Origin: Pseudomonadota bacterium
GTDB taxonomy: Bacteria; Pseudomonadota; Alphaproteobacteria; Acetobacterales; Acetobacteraceae
Direction: 5' to 3'
Length of the DNA stretch: 9,870 nucleotides
Assembly: GCA_021815835.1 (NCBI GenBank)
Contig: JAKAZN010000032.1
Location: 1 to 9,870 of the forward strand
Part shown: positions 1 through 7,059 of the stretch, in pieces
How the letters are laid out: each line of letters starts with the position of its first letter
Numbering within the stretch: the first letter of the stretch is position 1
Position numbers and translations under genes: made by a program
The notes under the pieces: generated by a model
What the model was told of the DNA's origin: nothing
The model's input: only the letters and a program-made list of their open reading frames with translations
Database searches by the model: none

Positions 1-197
1 TGCTGCGCGCGCGATTGGCGGCGGGCGGGCGCGCCTGGCTGGCGGCGCGCGGCGTGCTGGGCGCGCGCGGCGCGGCGGCGCGGACCGCCTGGGGGTTGGA
101 TGGGGAGCGCAACGACGGCCCGGCTGGACCGGCATGCGACGGCCCCCCTATACTGCGGCAACGATCCCGACCCCATCGTCGCAAGGAGCGGACATGA
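1..197 (+). CDS. Possible C-terminal tail of an upstream gene (partial, unidentified)
   Basis: The reading frame beginning at base 3 is open from the left edge to a TGA at 195-197, which overlaps the ATG of the next gene as ATGA, the arrangement of translationally coupled genes. Up to about base 115 its codons mostly end in G or C, as in the real genes here, and it encodes an Ala/Arg/Gly/Leu-rich stretch (LRARLAAGGRAWLAARG...) loosely like the C-terminal helix of some glycosyltransferases. After that, codons ending in A or T (GCT, GGA, GCA, CCT, ATA, CAA) become common, which is unlike coding sequence here. The other two plus frames are also open to the edge, so openness alone proves nothing. 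It may be non-coding; no function is assigned. Confidence 0.25.
   Translation, partial: LRARLAAGGRAWLAARGVLGARGAAARTAWGLDGERNDGPAGPACDGPPILRQRSRPHRRKERT
125..154 (+). promoter_or_regulatory. Putative sigma70-type promoter of the TPR-glycosyltransferase gene
   Basis: TGGACC (125-130, four of six matches to TTGACA) is separated by 18 bp from TATACT (149-154, five of six matches to TATAAT). Transcription from about base 161 would give a leader of roughly 33 nt carrying the Shine-Dalgarno at 183-188. This also argues against an in-frame ATG at 134, which would lie upstream of the transcript start. The assignment is by motif only. Confidence 0.45.
183..188 (+). promoter_or_regulatory. Shine-Dalgarno that sets the TPR-glycosyltransferase start
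   Basis: AAGGAG lies 5 nt before the ATG at 194. The alternative in-frame ATG at 134 has no such site and would add 20 Pro/Thr-rich residues, so 194 is preferred. Confidence 0.65.
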
Positions 198-1585
198 GCG
201 GTGCTGCCCCGGCGACGGGGAAGGAGACGGTGGAGCAGGCCCTGGGCCGCGCCCAGGCCGCGACCCAGGCGAAACGCTTCGGCGAGGCCTTCGGAATCTG
301 CCAGGATGTCCTGGCCACCACGCCCGATCACCCGAGCGCGCTCGCGCTGCAGGGCGTGATCGCGGCGCATTCGGGCAATCCGGAAGGCGCGGTGCAGTTG
401 CTGGAGCGGGCGCTGCAGCGCCATCCCGGCGTCGCGTCGTGGCACGCGAATCTATGCTCGCTCTATCGTATTTTGAACCGGGTGGAGGAGGCGACGGCCT
501 CGGGGCGGGAGGCGGTGCGGCTTGCCCCCGACAACGCCGATAACCTGGTCAATCTTTCGTTGGCCTTCACCGATCTGGACGAACGTGACAACGCGGTGGC
601 GTGTCTGTTGCGCGCGCTGGGACTCAATCCGTCGCACGCCGACGCGCGGCTGGCGCTGGCGCAGAATCTTCTCGCGCACGGGGAGTTCGACGCCGGTTGG
701 ATCGAATACGAATGGCGCAACGAGACCGAGGCGGGGAAGAACCAACTGCCGCGCATCACCTCGGCGCCGTGGAACGGGATGCGTATCCCGACGGGACGGA
801 TCCTGCTGATCGGCGATCAGGGCTACGGGGATACGTTGCAGTTCTGCCGCTATATCCCGATGGTGGCGGAACGCTGCAAGGAAGTCGTGCTGGGGTGCAG
901 CGCCGAGATGGCGCCGCTGCTGGCGCGGGTTCCGGGCGTGACCTTGTGTTGTCATAAATGGAACGAAATTCCCGGTCACGCGGCGCATACCCGCCTCTCC
1001 AGCCTGCCCTGGATCATGCGCACGACCGAGGCGACGATCCCGGCCACGGTGCCGTATCTGACCACCGATCCGGTGCGGGAGGAAAAGTGGCGCGCCCGGC
1101 TGGACGAGCTCGCGCCGCGGCCCACCTTGCGGGTAGGGCTGGCCTGGAGCGGGCGGCCCACGCATCCGAACGACCGGCGCCGTTCGGTCCGGCTCGCCCA
1201 GCTCGCGCCGTTGGCCGGGATTCCGGGCGTGACGTTCGTCTCGTTGCAGAAACCGTTTCCGGCGACGGACACGGAGGCCGCCGGCGGCTTTCACGGCCTG
1301 CGCGATCTGTCCGAGGAGCTTGCCGATTTCGAGGAGACGGCGGCGCTGATGACCAGTCTCGACCTTGTGGTCACGGTCGATACCTCGATGGGCCATCTGG
1401 CCGCGGCGCTGGGGCGGCCGGTGTGGATCATGCTGGCCAAGGCGGCCGATTGGCGCTGGCTGCTCGATCGCTCGGACAGCCCGTGGTACCCGTCGGCGCG
1501 GCTGTTCCGCCAGGACCGGCCGGGCAACTGGCCGGACCTGATCGCGGCGGTCGCGGCGGCGCTGCGCGCGCGGGTGGGCGGGTAA
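194..1585 (+). CDS. TPR protein with GT9/heptosyltransferase-like C-terminal domain
   Basis: This 463-residue protein has two parts. Residues about 12-180 form roughly five tetratricopeptide repeats, recognisable by the 34-residue spacing of small/large hydrophobic positions and by endings such as ATTPDHPSAL, LQRHPGVASW, VRLAPDNADN and LGLNPSHADA. From about residue 200 it resembles the glycosyltransferase-9 (ADP-heptose transferase-like) fold: GDQGYGDT at 207-214 is the N-terminal glycine-rich loop, GLAWSG at 315-320 opens the second Rossmann half, and TVDTSMGHL at 394-402 is the usual nucleotide-sugar-side motif of such proteins. There is no signal peptide or membrane segment, so it is probably cytoplasmic. 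The family occurs near surface polysaccharide or flagellin-modification genes; donor and acceptor cannot be read from sequence. It ends 38 bp before ppk1 and could share its transcript, but no functional link is evident. The start was chosen by the AAGGAG site. Domain assignment is firm; catalytic activity is inferred. Confidence 0.85.
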   Translation: MSGAAPATGKETVEQALGRAQAATQAKRFGEAFGICQDVLATTPDHPSALALQGVIAAHSGNPEGAVQLLERALQRHPGVASWHANLCSLYRILNRVEEATASGREAVRLAPDNADNLVNLSLAFTDLDERDNAVACLLRALGLNPSHADARLALAQNLLAHGEFDAGWIEYEWRNETEAGKNQLPRITSAPWNGMRIPTGRILLIGDQGYGDTLQFCRYIPMVAERCKEVVLGCSAEMAPLLARVPGVTLCCHKWNEIPGHAAHTRLSSLPWIMRTTEATIPATVPYLTTDPVREEKWRARLDELAPRPTLRVGLAWSGRPTHPNDRRRSVRLAQLAPLAGIPGVTFVSLQKPFPATDTEAAGGFHGLRDLSEELADFEETAALMTSLDLVVTVDTSMGHLAAALGRPVWIMLAKAADWRWLLDRSDSPWYPSARLFRQDRPGNWPDLIAAVAAALRARVGG

Positions 1586-1597
1586 GCCTCGCGCGCC

Positions 1598-1623
1598 GGG
1601 CGCCGGTCCGGTAGTCTGCGCCC
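1598..1623 (+). other. Hairpin abutting the ppk1 start codon
   Basis: GGGCGC at 1598-1603 can pair with GCGCCC at 1618-1623, a 6-bp stem with a 14-nt loop, and the second arm touches the ATG at 1624. No U-run follows, so it is not an intrinsic terminator. In a transcript read through from the upstream gene it would fold next to the ppk1 start. A short stem like this can arise by chance in such GC-rich DNA. Confidence 0.35.
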
Positions 1624-3816
1624 ATGTCCTCCGCCGCGCCCCAGCTTGTGGTTCCCCCGCCCGTGTCCCGGCTGGCCCCGATCGCGCCCGACAGCCCGGA
1701 GCGGTTCCTCAATCGCGAGCTGTCCTGGCTCGATTTCAACCATCGCGTGGTGGAGGAGGCCGAAAATCCCCGCCATCCGCTGCTGGAGCGGCTGCGCTTC
1801 GTCTCCATCAGCGCCGCCAATCTGGACGAATTCGTGTCCGTCCGGGTCGCGGGGCTGATCGGTCAGGCGAAGGCGGGGGTGACGGCGCCGAGCCCGGACG
1901 GGCGCACGCCGGCGCAGCAACTGGCCGAAATCCGCGCGCGGTCCGAGGCGCTGCTGGCCGATCAGCAGCGCGTGTGGCGGGAATTGCGCGGACTTCTGGC
2001 CGCGTCCGGGATCGCGGTGCGGGAGACGGCCGATCTGGGCAGCGAAGACCTCGCCTGGCTTGAGGCATGGTTCATGGAGCGGGTGTTTCCGGTGTTGACG
2101 CCGCTCGCGATCGATCCGGCGCATCCGTTTCCGTTCGTCCCGAACATGGGCTTCGTGATGGTGCTGCGCCTCGTGCGCCTCGATGACGGGCAGGGGATGC
2201 GCGCGCTGATCCCGCTGCCGGCGCAGGTGGAACGTTTCGTGCGGCTGCCGACGGGGCCGGATCAGACGATCCGGTTCGTGATGCTGGAAGATCTGGTCGG
2301 GCGCTTCCTGCACCGGCTGTTCCCGGGCTTTCGCGTCGCCGGGCGGGGGATGTTCCGCCTGATCCGCGATACCGATATCGAGTTCGAGGAAGAGGCCGAG
2401 GACCTCGTCCGTTCCTACGAAACCGCGCTCAAGCGCCGCCGCCGCGGGGTCGCGATCCATCTGACCCTGAGCGCCGATCTACCGGACGATCTCGCCGATC
2501 TGGTCGCCGACGAACTGGGGGCGACGGCCGAGGAAACCTTCGTCCAGCCGGGCATCCTGGGGGTGGCCGATCTGCGCCAGCTGATCGTCGATGATCGGCC
2601 CGACCTGCTGTTCCCGCCCTATACGCCGCGCTTTCCCGAACGCATCCGCGATTTCGGCGGCGATTGCTTCGCCGCGATCCGCGCCAAGGACATCATCGTC
2701 CATCACCCGTTCGAGAGTTTCGACGTGGTGGTGCAGTTCCTCCGCCAGGCCGCGGGCGATGCCAACGTGATCGCGGTGAAGCAAACGCTGTATCGCACCT
2801 CTCGCGACAGCCCGATCGTGAAGGCGCTGATCGAGGCGGCCGAGGCGGGCAAGTTCGTCACCGCCGTGATCGAATTGCGCGCGCGCTTCGATGAGGAAAC
2901 GAATATCCGGCTGGCGCGCACCCTGGAAGCGGCCGGCGTGCAGGTGGTCTATGGCTTCGCCGCGCTGAAGACGCACGCCAAGCTGTCCTTGGTGGTGCGG
3001 CGGGAGGGGGCGATGGTCCGTTCCTACGCGCATTTCGGCACCGGCAATTATCATCCGATCACCGCGCGTATCTACACCGATCTGTCGTTCTTCACCTGCG
3101 ATCCGGGGCTGACCCGCGACGCCGCGCGGCTGTTCAACTACCTGACCGGCTATGCGCGGCCGGAGGGGATGGACGCGATCGCGTTCTCCCCGCTCACCCT
3201 GCGCCCGGCGCTGCTGGAACTGATCGAGCGCGAGATCGCCTTTGCCCATGCCGGGCGTCCGGCGGGGATCTGGCTGAAACTGAACAGCCTGGTCGATGTC
3301 GCGCTGATCGACGCGCTGTATCGCGCCTCCGCCGCCGGGGTGGAGATCATGGGCGTGGTGCGCGGTATCTGCTGCCTGCGCCCCGGGGTGGCGGGCCTGT
3401 CGGAGAATATCCGCATCAAGTCGATCGTCGGGCGGTTCCTGGAGCACAGCCGCATCTGCGTGTTCGGCAACGGCCACAAGCTGCCGTCGCGACTCGCGCG
3501 GGTCTATATCAGCTCGGCGGACTGGATGGAGCGGAACATGGATTGGCGGGTCGAAAGCCTGGTGCCGATCACCAATCCGACCGTGCACGCGCAGGTGCTG
3601 GACCAGATCATGGGGGTCAATCTGAAGGATTCGTTGCAATCATGGGAACTGGCGGCGGATGGAGGCTGGCGGCGGGTGCCGCCGGGACGCAAGCCGGTGT
3701 CCGCGCATGACTATTTCATGACAAATCCGTCGCTGTCCGGCCGTGGCTCCGCGCTGCATGGGCCGATCGCGACGCCCGCGCCGGTGCGGCGCCCGGATCG
3801 GGTGATCGAGGACTGA
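1624..3816 (+). CDS. ppk1: Polyphosphate kinase 1
   Basis: PPK1 reversibly transfers the terminal phosphate of ATP onto inorganic polyphosphate chains. The 730-residue product has the four-domain plan: an N-terminal domain opening with [13 protein letters not shown] and ISAANLDEF, a head domain from about 123, and two phospholipase-D-like C-terminal domains (about 338-518 and 519-703). Catalytic residues match E. coli Ppk with a constant offset of 16: metal-binding Arg391 (in KQTLYRTS) and Arg421 (in ARFDEETN), the autophosphorylated His451 (in KTHAKLSL), His470 (in YAHFGTGNY) and His608 (in FLEHSR). Constant spacing means the core has no net insertion or deletion. It is longer than E. coli Ppk (688) through about 16 extra N-terminal residues, Pro/Ala rich, and a C-terminal tail. 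No Met lies between the chosen ATG and the conserved core, but there is no Shine-Dalgarno before it. ppx follows after 4 bp, so the two are surely cotranscribed. Confidence 0.97.
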   Translation: MSSAAPQLVVPPPVSRLAPIAPDSPERFLNRELSWLDFNHRVVEEAENPRHPLLERLRFVSISAANLDEFVSVRVAGLIGQAKAGVTAPSPDGRTPAQQLAEIRARSEALLADQQRVWRELRGLLAASGIAVRETADLGSEDLAWLEAWFMERVFPVLTPLAIDPAHPFPFVPNMGFVMVLRLVRLDDGQGMRALIPLPAQVERFVRLPTGPDQTIRFVMLEDLVGRFLHRLFPGFRVAGRGMFRLIRDTDIEFEEEAEDLVRSYETALKRRRRGVAIHLTLSADLPDDLADLVADELGATAEETFVQPGILGVADLRQLIVDDRPDLLFPPYTPRFPERIRDFGGDCFAAIRAKDIIVHHPFESFDVVVQFLRQAAGDANVIAVKQTLYRTSRDSPIVKALIEAAEAGKFVTAVIELRARFDEETNIRLARTLEAAGVQVVYGFAALKTHAKLSLVVRREGAMVRSYAHFGTGNYHPITARIYTDLSFFTCDPGLTRDAARLFNYLTGYARPEGMDAIAFSPLTLRPALLELIEREIAFAHAGRPAGIWLKLNSLVDVALIDALYRASAAGVEIMGVVRGICCLRPGVAGLSENIRIKSIVGRFLEHSRICVFGNGHKLPSRLARVYISSADWMERNMDWRVESLVPITNPTVHAQVLDQIMGVNLKDSLQSWELAADGGWRRVPPGRKPVSAHDYFMTNPSLSGRGSALHGPIATPAPVRRPDRVIED
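3808..3812 (+). promoter_or_regulatory. Shine-Dalgarno of ppx inside the end of ppk1
   Basis: GAGGA, within the last codons of ppk1, sits 8 nt before the ppx ATG at 3821. With the ppk1 stop at 3814-3816 this suggests translation of ppx is coupled to termination on ppk1. Confidence 0.55.
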
Positions 3817-3820
3817 CACG

Positions 3821-5299
3821 ATGGCTTTATTGCCGCGCTGCGCGGTGGTCGATCTCGGGTCCAATTCGGTCCGTCTGGTCGTCTATGAGGGGCTGGGGCG
3901 AAATCCGGTCGCGATCTTCAACGAAAAAGCCGTGCTGCGGCTGGGGCGGGGTCTCGAACAGACCGGGCATCTGAACGCGGACGGCATGGAGCGCGCCTTT
4001 ACCGTGCTGCATCGCTACCACGCCGTCGCGCGCGCGATGCGGGCCGCGCCGATCGAGGTGCTGGCAACGGCGGCGGTGCGGGACGCGGTGAACGGGGAGA
4101 GTTTTGTCGCGGCCTTGGGCGCGCGCCTGCCGGGGGTGGCGATCCGGGTCCTGACGGGGCCGGAAGAGGCGGAATATTCCGCCCGCGGCGTGCTGTGCGG
4201 CATCCCCGACGCCGACGGCATCCTGGCCGATATCGGCGGCGGATCGTTGGAACTGGTACGGATCGCCGATGGGCGGCATGACGGGGCGCGCACCCTGGGG
4301 CTCGGGGTCATTCGGCTGGCCGAACGTTCCGGCGGGGATGTGGAGCGCGCGCGTGGGATCGTGGATGCGGATCTCGGGACCGTGCCGTGGCTTTCGGAGG
4401 CGGAGGGACGGGATCTCTATCTGGTGGGCGGCGCCTGGCGCGCGCTCGCGCGCGTTCACATGGCGCAGCTCGCCTATCCGTTGCAGATGGTCCATCAATA
4501 CATGATCGGGCGCGAGGAGGCGCGCGAGCTTGCGGTGATGATTTCGGGCGCCGGACGCCGGGCGCTGGAACGGCTGCCGGGGGTGCCGCGCCGGCGGATC
4601 GAGGATCTGCCCTTCGCCGCGACGGTGCTGCGCCGGCTGTTGCGCGCGGGCGCGGTGCGCCGGGTGGTGTTCAGCGCGAGCGGCCTGCGCGAGGGCTGGT
4701 ATCTCGGCCGCATCCCGCCCGAGGTTGCGGCGGAAGACCCGCTGCTGGCCGCGGCGCGGCATTACGCGGATTTCCTGGGCCGCGACGCGACCTTGCCGCC
4801 GGCGCTGATCGCGTGGACCGCGCCGTTATTTGCCGATGAAACCCCGGTCATGGCGCGGTTGCGGATCGCGGCGTGCTGGATGTCCGATCTTGGCAGCCAC
4901 GATCATCCGGAATTCCGTGCCGAGCAGGCGTTTCTGCGGGTATTGCGCCAACCTGGGATCGGGCTCGATCACCATGCGCGCGCGTTTCTCGCGCTGACCG
5001 TGGCGCTGCGTTACGAGGCCGATCCGGAGACGGCGTTCCTGCGCCCGGCGCGGGCGCTGCTGGACGTTGCCGGGGCGCACCGGGCGGAGGTGCTGGGCAT
5101 GGCGCTGCGGCTCGCTTATTCGCTGTCGGCCGGCACGCCCGACCTGCTGGCGGGGGTGTCGTTGCGGCCCGAAAACGGGCAGCTGGTGCTGCTTCTGGAC
5201 GAAACCCGCGGCGTGTTCGAGGGGGAAAGCGTCTCTCGCCGGCTCGATCGGGTGGCGCAGGCGATGGGGCTGGAGCCGGTGGTGCGGCGCGCGGGGTAG
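3821..5299 (+). CDS. ppx: Exopolyphosphatase, Ppx/GppA family
   Basis: Ppx removes terminal phosphates from polyphosphate; GppA homologues also hydrolyse pppGpp to ppGpp. The 492-residue protein has the ASKHA-type actin-like fold: phosphate-binding loop DLGSNS at 11-16, a second segment around LATAAVRDAVN (about 82-92), the region with the catalytic glutamate at TGPEEAEYS (112-120), and the second phosphate loop DIGGGS at 137-142. The C-terminal half (from about 320) is the helical HD-like extension typical of longer family members, with SDLG...HPEFRAEQAF (about 354-371) and a His pair at 384-385. The length suits Ppx, around 500 residues, rather than short forms. It lies 4 bp after ppk1, so maker and degrader of polyphosphate are expressed together. 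Sequence alone cannot exclude a major pppGpp phosphatase role; the ppk1 neighbour favours polyphosphate. It ends 7 bp from the convergent dehydrogenase gene, with no terminator visible. Confidence 0.93.
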   Translation: MALLPRCAVVDLGSNSVRLVVYEGLGRNPVAIFNEKAVLRLGRGLEQTGHLNADGMERAFTVLHRYHAVARAMRAAPIEVLATAAVRDAVNGESFVAALGARLPGVAIRVLTGPEEAEYSARGVLCGIPDADGILADIGGGSLELVRIADGRHDGARTLGLGVIRLAERSGGDVERARGIVDADLGTVPWLSEAEGRDLYLVGGAWRALARVHMAQLAYPLQMVHQYMIGREEARELAVMISGAGRRALERLPGVPRRRIEDLPFAATVLRRLLRAGAVRRVVFSASGLREGWYLGRIPPEVAAEDPLLAAARHYADFLGRDATLPPALIAWTAPLFADETPVMARLRIAACWMSDLGSHDHPEFRAEQAFLRVLRQPGIGLDHHARAFLALTVALRYEADPETAFLRPARALLDVAGAHRAEVLGMALRLAYSLSAGTPDLLAGVSLRPENGQLVLLLDETRGVFEGESVSRRLDRVAQAMGLEPVVRRAG

Positions 5300-5306
5300 G
5301 TGGGCT

Positions 5307-7037
5307 TCAGGCCAGCAGGGGGATGATTTCGGGCAGGGTCCGGGCGCCCGGGTCCAGCAGCATCGCGGTGGCCTTGCCTTCCCAGGGCGCGTCCTCGGGC
5401 GCCAGCGGATCGCGCGGGCTGAGGCGGTGCTCCAGGACAAAGCGCGCAAGCAGGGCGCGGCGCGCATCGGCGCCCGGGCGGGTCGCTTCCCAGGCCAACA
5501 GGATGGCGCTGGTGGCGTTGTAGAGCGCGGTCGCGGCGGTGCGCGCGGATTCCTCGGCGCCCGTTTTCGCGGTGCGGACGGCGAGCGCGGCGGCGCGGTC
5601 CCAGGCGGTGGCGAGCCGGGCGCGGAATCGTTCCGGCAGCGCATCCGACACGTCCAGCCGCCGGCGCAGCGCGGCGCCGAGCGCGGCCTGGGCATCGAGC
5701 TTGCCCACCGCGCGCCCGATCACATCCAGCGCGTTGATGTTGCTGGTGCCTTCCCAGAGCAGGCCCACCTGGGCGTCGCGGATCAGGCGCGCGGTGACGT
5801 AGTCCTCGATGTACCCGCTGCCGCCACGCGCTTCCATCGCCCCGGTGGCGACGGCGATATTGTCGCGGCAGGCGCGCAGTTTCAGGAGGCCCGTCAGGAT
5901 CCGCAGTTCTTGCGCCGCGCCGCGATCCAGCGCATCGGCGGTGGCGAAGGTGACCGACAATGCCTGCTCGGCCGGCACGATCAGTTTCAGGAGTTGCCGG
6001 CGCATCAACGGGAAATCGATCACCGCGCGGCCGAAGGCGATCCGCCCGCGCGCGGCGGCGAGCGCTTCGTTCACGCAGCGGCGCATCATGCCGGCCGCCC
6101 GCGCGCCGTGCGAGAGGCGGGAGCGGTTGACCTGCTCCATCATCTGTTTCAGCCCCGCGCCGGCGGGGCCGATCAGGTAGGCTTCCGCGCCCTCCAGCCG
6201 GATCTCACCGCTCGCCATGGATTTGGTGCCGAGCTTGTCCTTGAGGCGGATCACCCGATAGGCGTTGCGCGTGCCGTCGCGCCGGCGGCGGGGCAGGGCA
6301 AACAGGGCGATGCCGCGCGTGCCGGCGGGCGCGCCCTCGGGGCGGGCCAAGGTCAGCGCGATATCGGCGTCGGCGTGCGAGTTGAACCATTTGTCGCCGG
6401 TGAGCAGCCAGCGATCGCCGTCCTGGGTGGCGCGGGTTTCGATGGCACCGACATCGGATCCGCCTGCGCGCTCGGTCATGAACTGCGCGCCCTTCCACAT
6501 GCTGGCGGGATCGGCCGACAACATCTTCGGCAGCAGGTAGGCTTGCAGCTCGGGGCTGGCGAATGTGCGGATCAGGTGGATGGAGGTGTCGGTCATGCTG
6601 ACCGGGCACATCAGGCCGAACTCGGCCTGGGTGAACAAATATTGGAAGGCGTATTTGGCGACGGCGGGGAGGGGCGCGTCCTGCCCGAGTACGCCGGGGC
6701 GATGGGCCATGGCGTGGAACTGGAAATCGCCGAAGGCGATCTGTTCCATCTCGCGGTAGGCGGGGTGATATTCGATCCAGTCTTCGTCGTGCCCGTAACG
6801 GTCGCGGTGGTGGAGGATGGGGAAGTGGCGATCGGCGAGGCGGGCCAGTTCGTCAAGCCGGCCGCCGGCGATCCGGCCGAGGCTTGCGTAATGGGGGGTA
6901 AGGGCGGCGTGGGTGGCGGGGGGGAGGTAGATGGCGAGCAGATCGCGGAGCGATCGGTCGATCGCGTAGAAATCCAGGCCCGCGCAATCGGCGGGGATGG
7001 GATCGGAGCGGGTCCCGGCCGGCGACAGGTCATTCAT
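5307..7037 (-). CDS. AidB-like acyl-CoA dehydrogenase family flavoprotein
   Basis: A 576-residue FAD-dependent protein of the acyl-CoA dehydrogenase superfamily, closest by eye to the AidB branch. AidB-like features in order are a long N-terminal extension with DEDWIEYHPAYREME, then AEFGLMCPVSMT, the flavin-contacting MTERAGGSD (187-195), GDKWFNS, LPRRRRDGTRNAYRVIRLKDKLGTKSMAS in two adjoining blocks, and LWEGTSNINALDV, whose Glu429 corresponds to the catalytic-base position (Glu425 in E. coli AidB). E. coli AidB is 541 residues, so this one is somewhat longer. AidB binds DNA and is induced by alkylation, but many homologues are unassigned and may dehydrogenate an acyl-CoA such as isovaleryl-CoA. 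No Ada box or alkylation-repair gene is nearby. A GTG at 7046 is in frame, but the Shine-Dalgarno AGGAG at 7046-7050 overlaps it and lies 8 nt before the ATG at 7037, so the ATG is preferred. It follows the dehydratase gene by 22 bp on the same strand, a likely operon. Confidence 0.88.
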   Translation of the reverse strand: MNDLSPAGTRSDPIPADCAGLDFYAIDRSLRDLLAIYLPPATHAALTPHYASLGRIAGGRLDELARLADRHFPILHHRDRYGHDEDWIEYHPAYREMEQIAFGDFQFHAMAHRPGVLGQDAPLPAVAKYAFQYLFTQAEFGLMCPVSMTDTSIHLIRTFASPELQAYLLPKMLSADPASMWKGAQFMTERAGGSDVGAIETRATQDGDRWLLTGDKWFNSHADADIALTLARPEGAPAGTRGIALFALPRRRRDGTRNAYRVIRLKDKLGTKSMASGEIRLEGAEAYLIGPAGAGLKQMMEQVNRSRLSHGARAAGMMRRCVNEALAAARGRIAFGRAVIDFPLMRRQLLKLIVPAEQALSVTFATADALDRGAAQELRILTGLLKLRACRDNIAVATGAMEARGGSGYIEDYVTARLIRDAQVGLLWEGTSNINALDVIGRAVGKLDAQAALGAALRRRLDVSDALPERFRARLATAWDRAAALAVRTAKTGAEESARTAATALYNATSAILLAWEATRPGADARRALLARFVLEHRLSPRDPLAPEDAPWEGKATAMLLDPGARTLPEIIPLLA

Positions 7038-7045
7038 CGTGGACA

Positions 7046-7050
7046 CTCCT
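7046..7050 (-). promoter_or_regulatory. Shine-Dalgarno that sets the acyl-CoA dehydrogenase start
   Basis: Read on the minus strand, AGGAG occupies 7050-7046 and is followed by 8 nt and the ATG at 7037-7035. Its last G is the first base of the in-frame GTG at 7046, so that GTG cannot use this site and the shorter protein is favoured. Confidence 0.65.
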
Positions 7051-7059
7051 GCGTTCGTC

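Noticed and set aside
134..193. In-frame upstream ATG at 134 for the TPR-glycosyltransferase
   Set aside because: It has no Shine-Dalgarno, adds a Pro/Thr-rich 20-residue stretch, and lies upstream of the probable transcription start; the ATG at 194 has AAGGAG 5 nt ahead.
1586..1623. Intrinsic terminator between the TPR gene and ppk1
   Set aside because: The short GC stem is not followed by a T-run but directly by the ppk1 ATG.
1291..3639. Two minus-strand open frames of about 390 codons (1291-2460 and 2479-3639) antisense to the TPR gene and ppk1
   Set aside because: They are His/Arg/Gln/Pro-rich with no recognisable motifs and lie opposite ppk1, whose catalytic residues are all in place on the plus strand.
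7038..7046. GTG at 7046 as start of the acyl-CoA dehydrogenase
   Set aside because: The only Shine-Dalgarno (7050-7046) overlaps this GTG and is properly spaced for the ATG at 7037.
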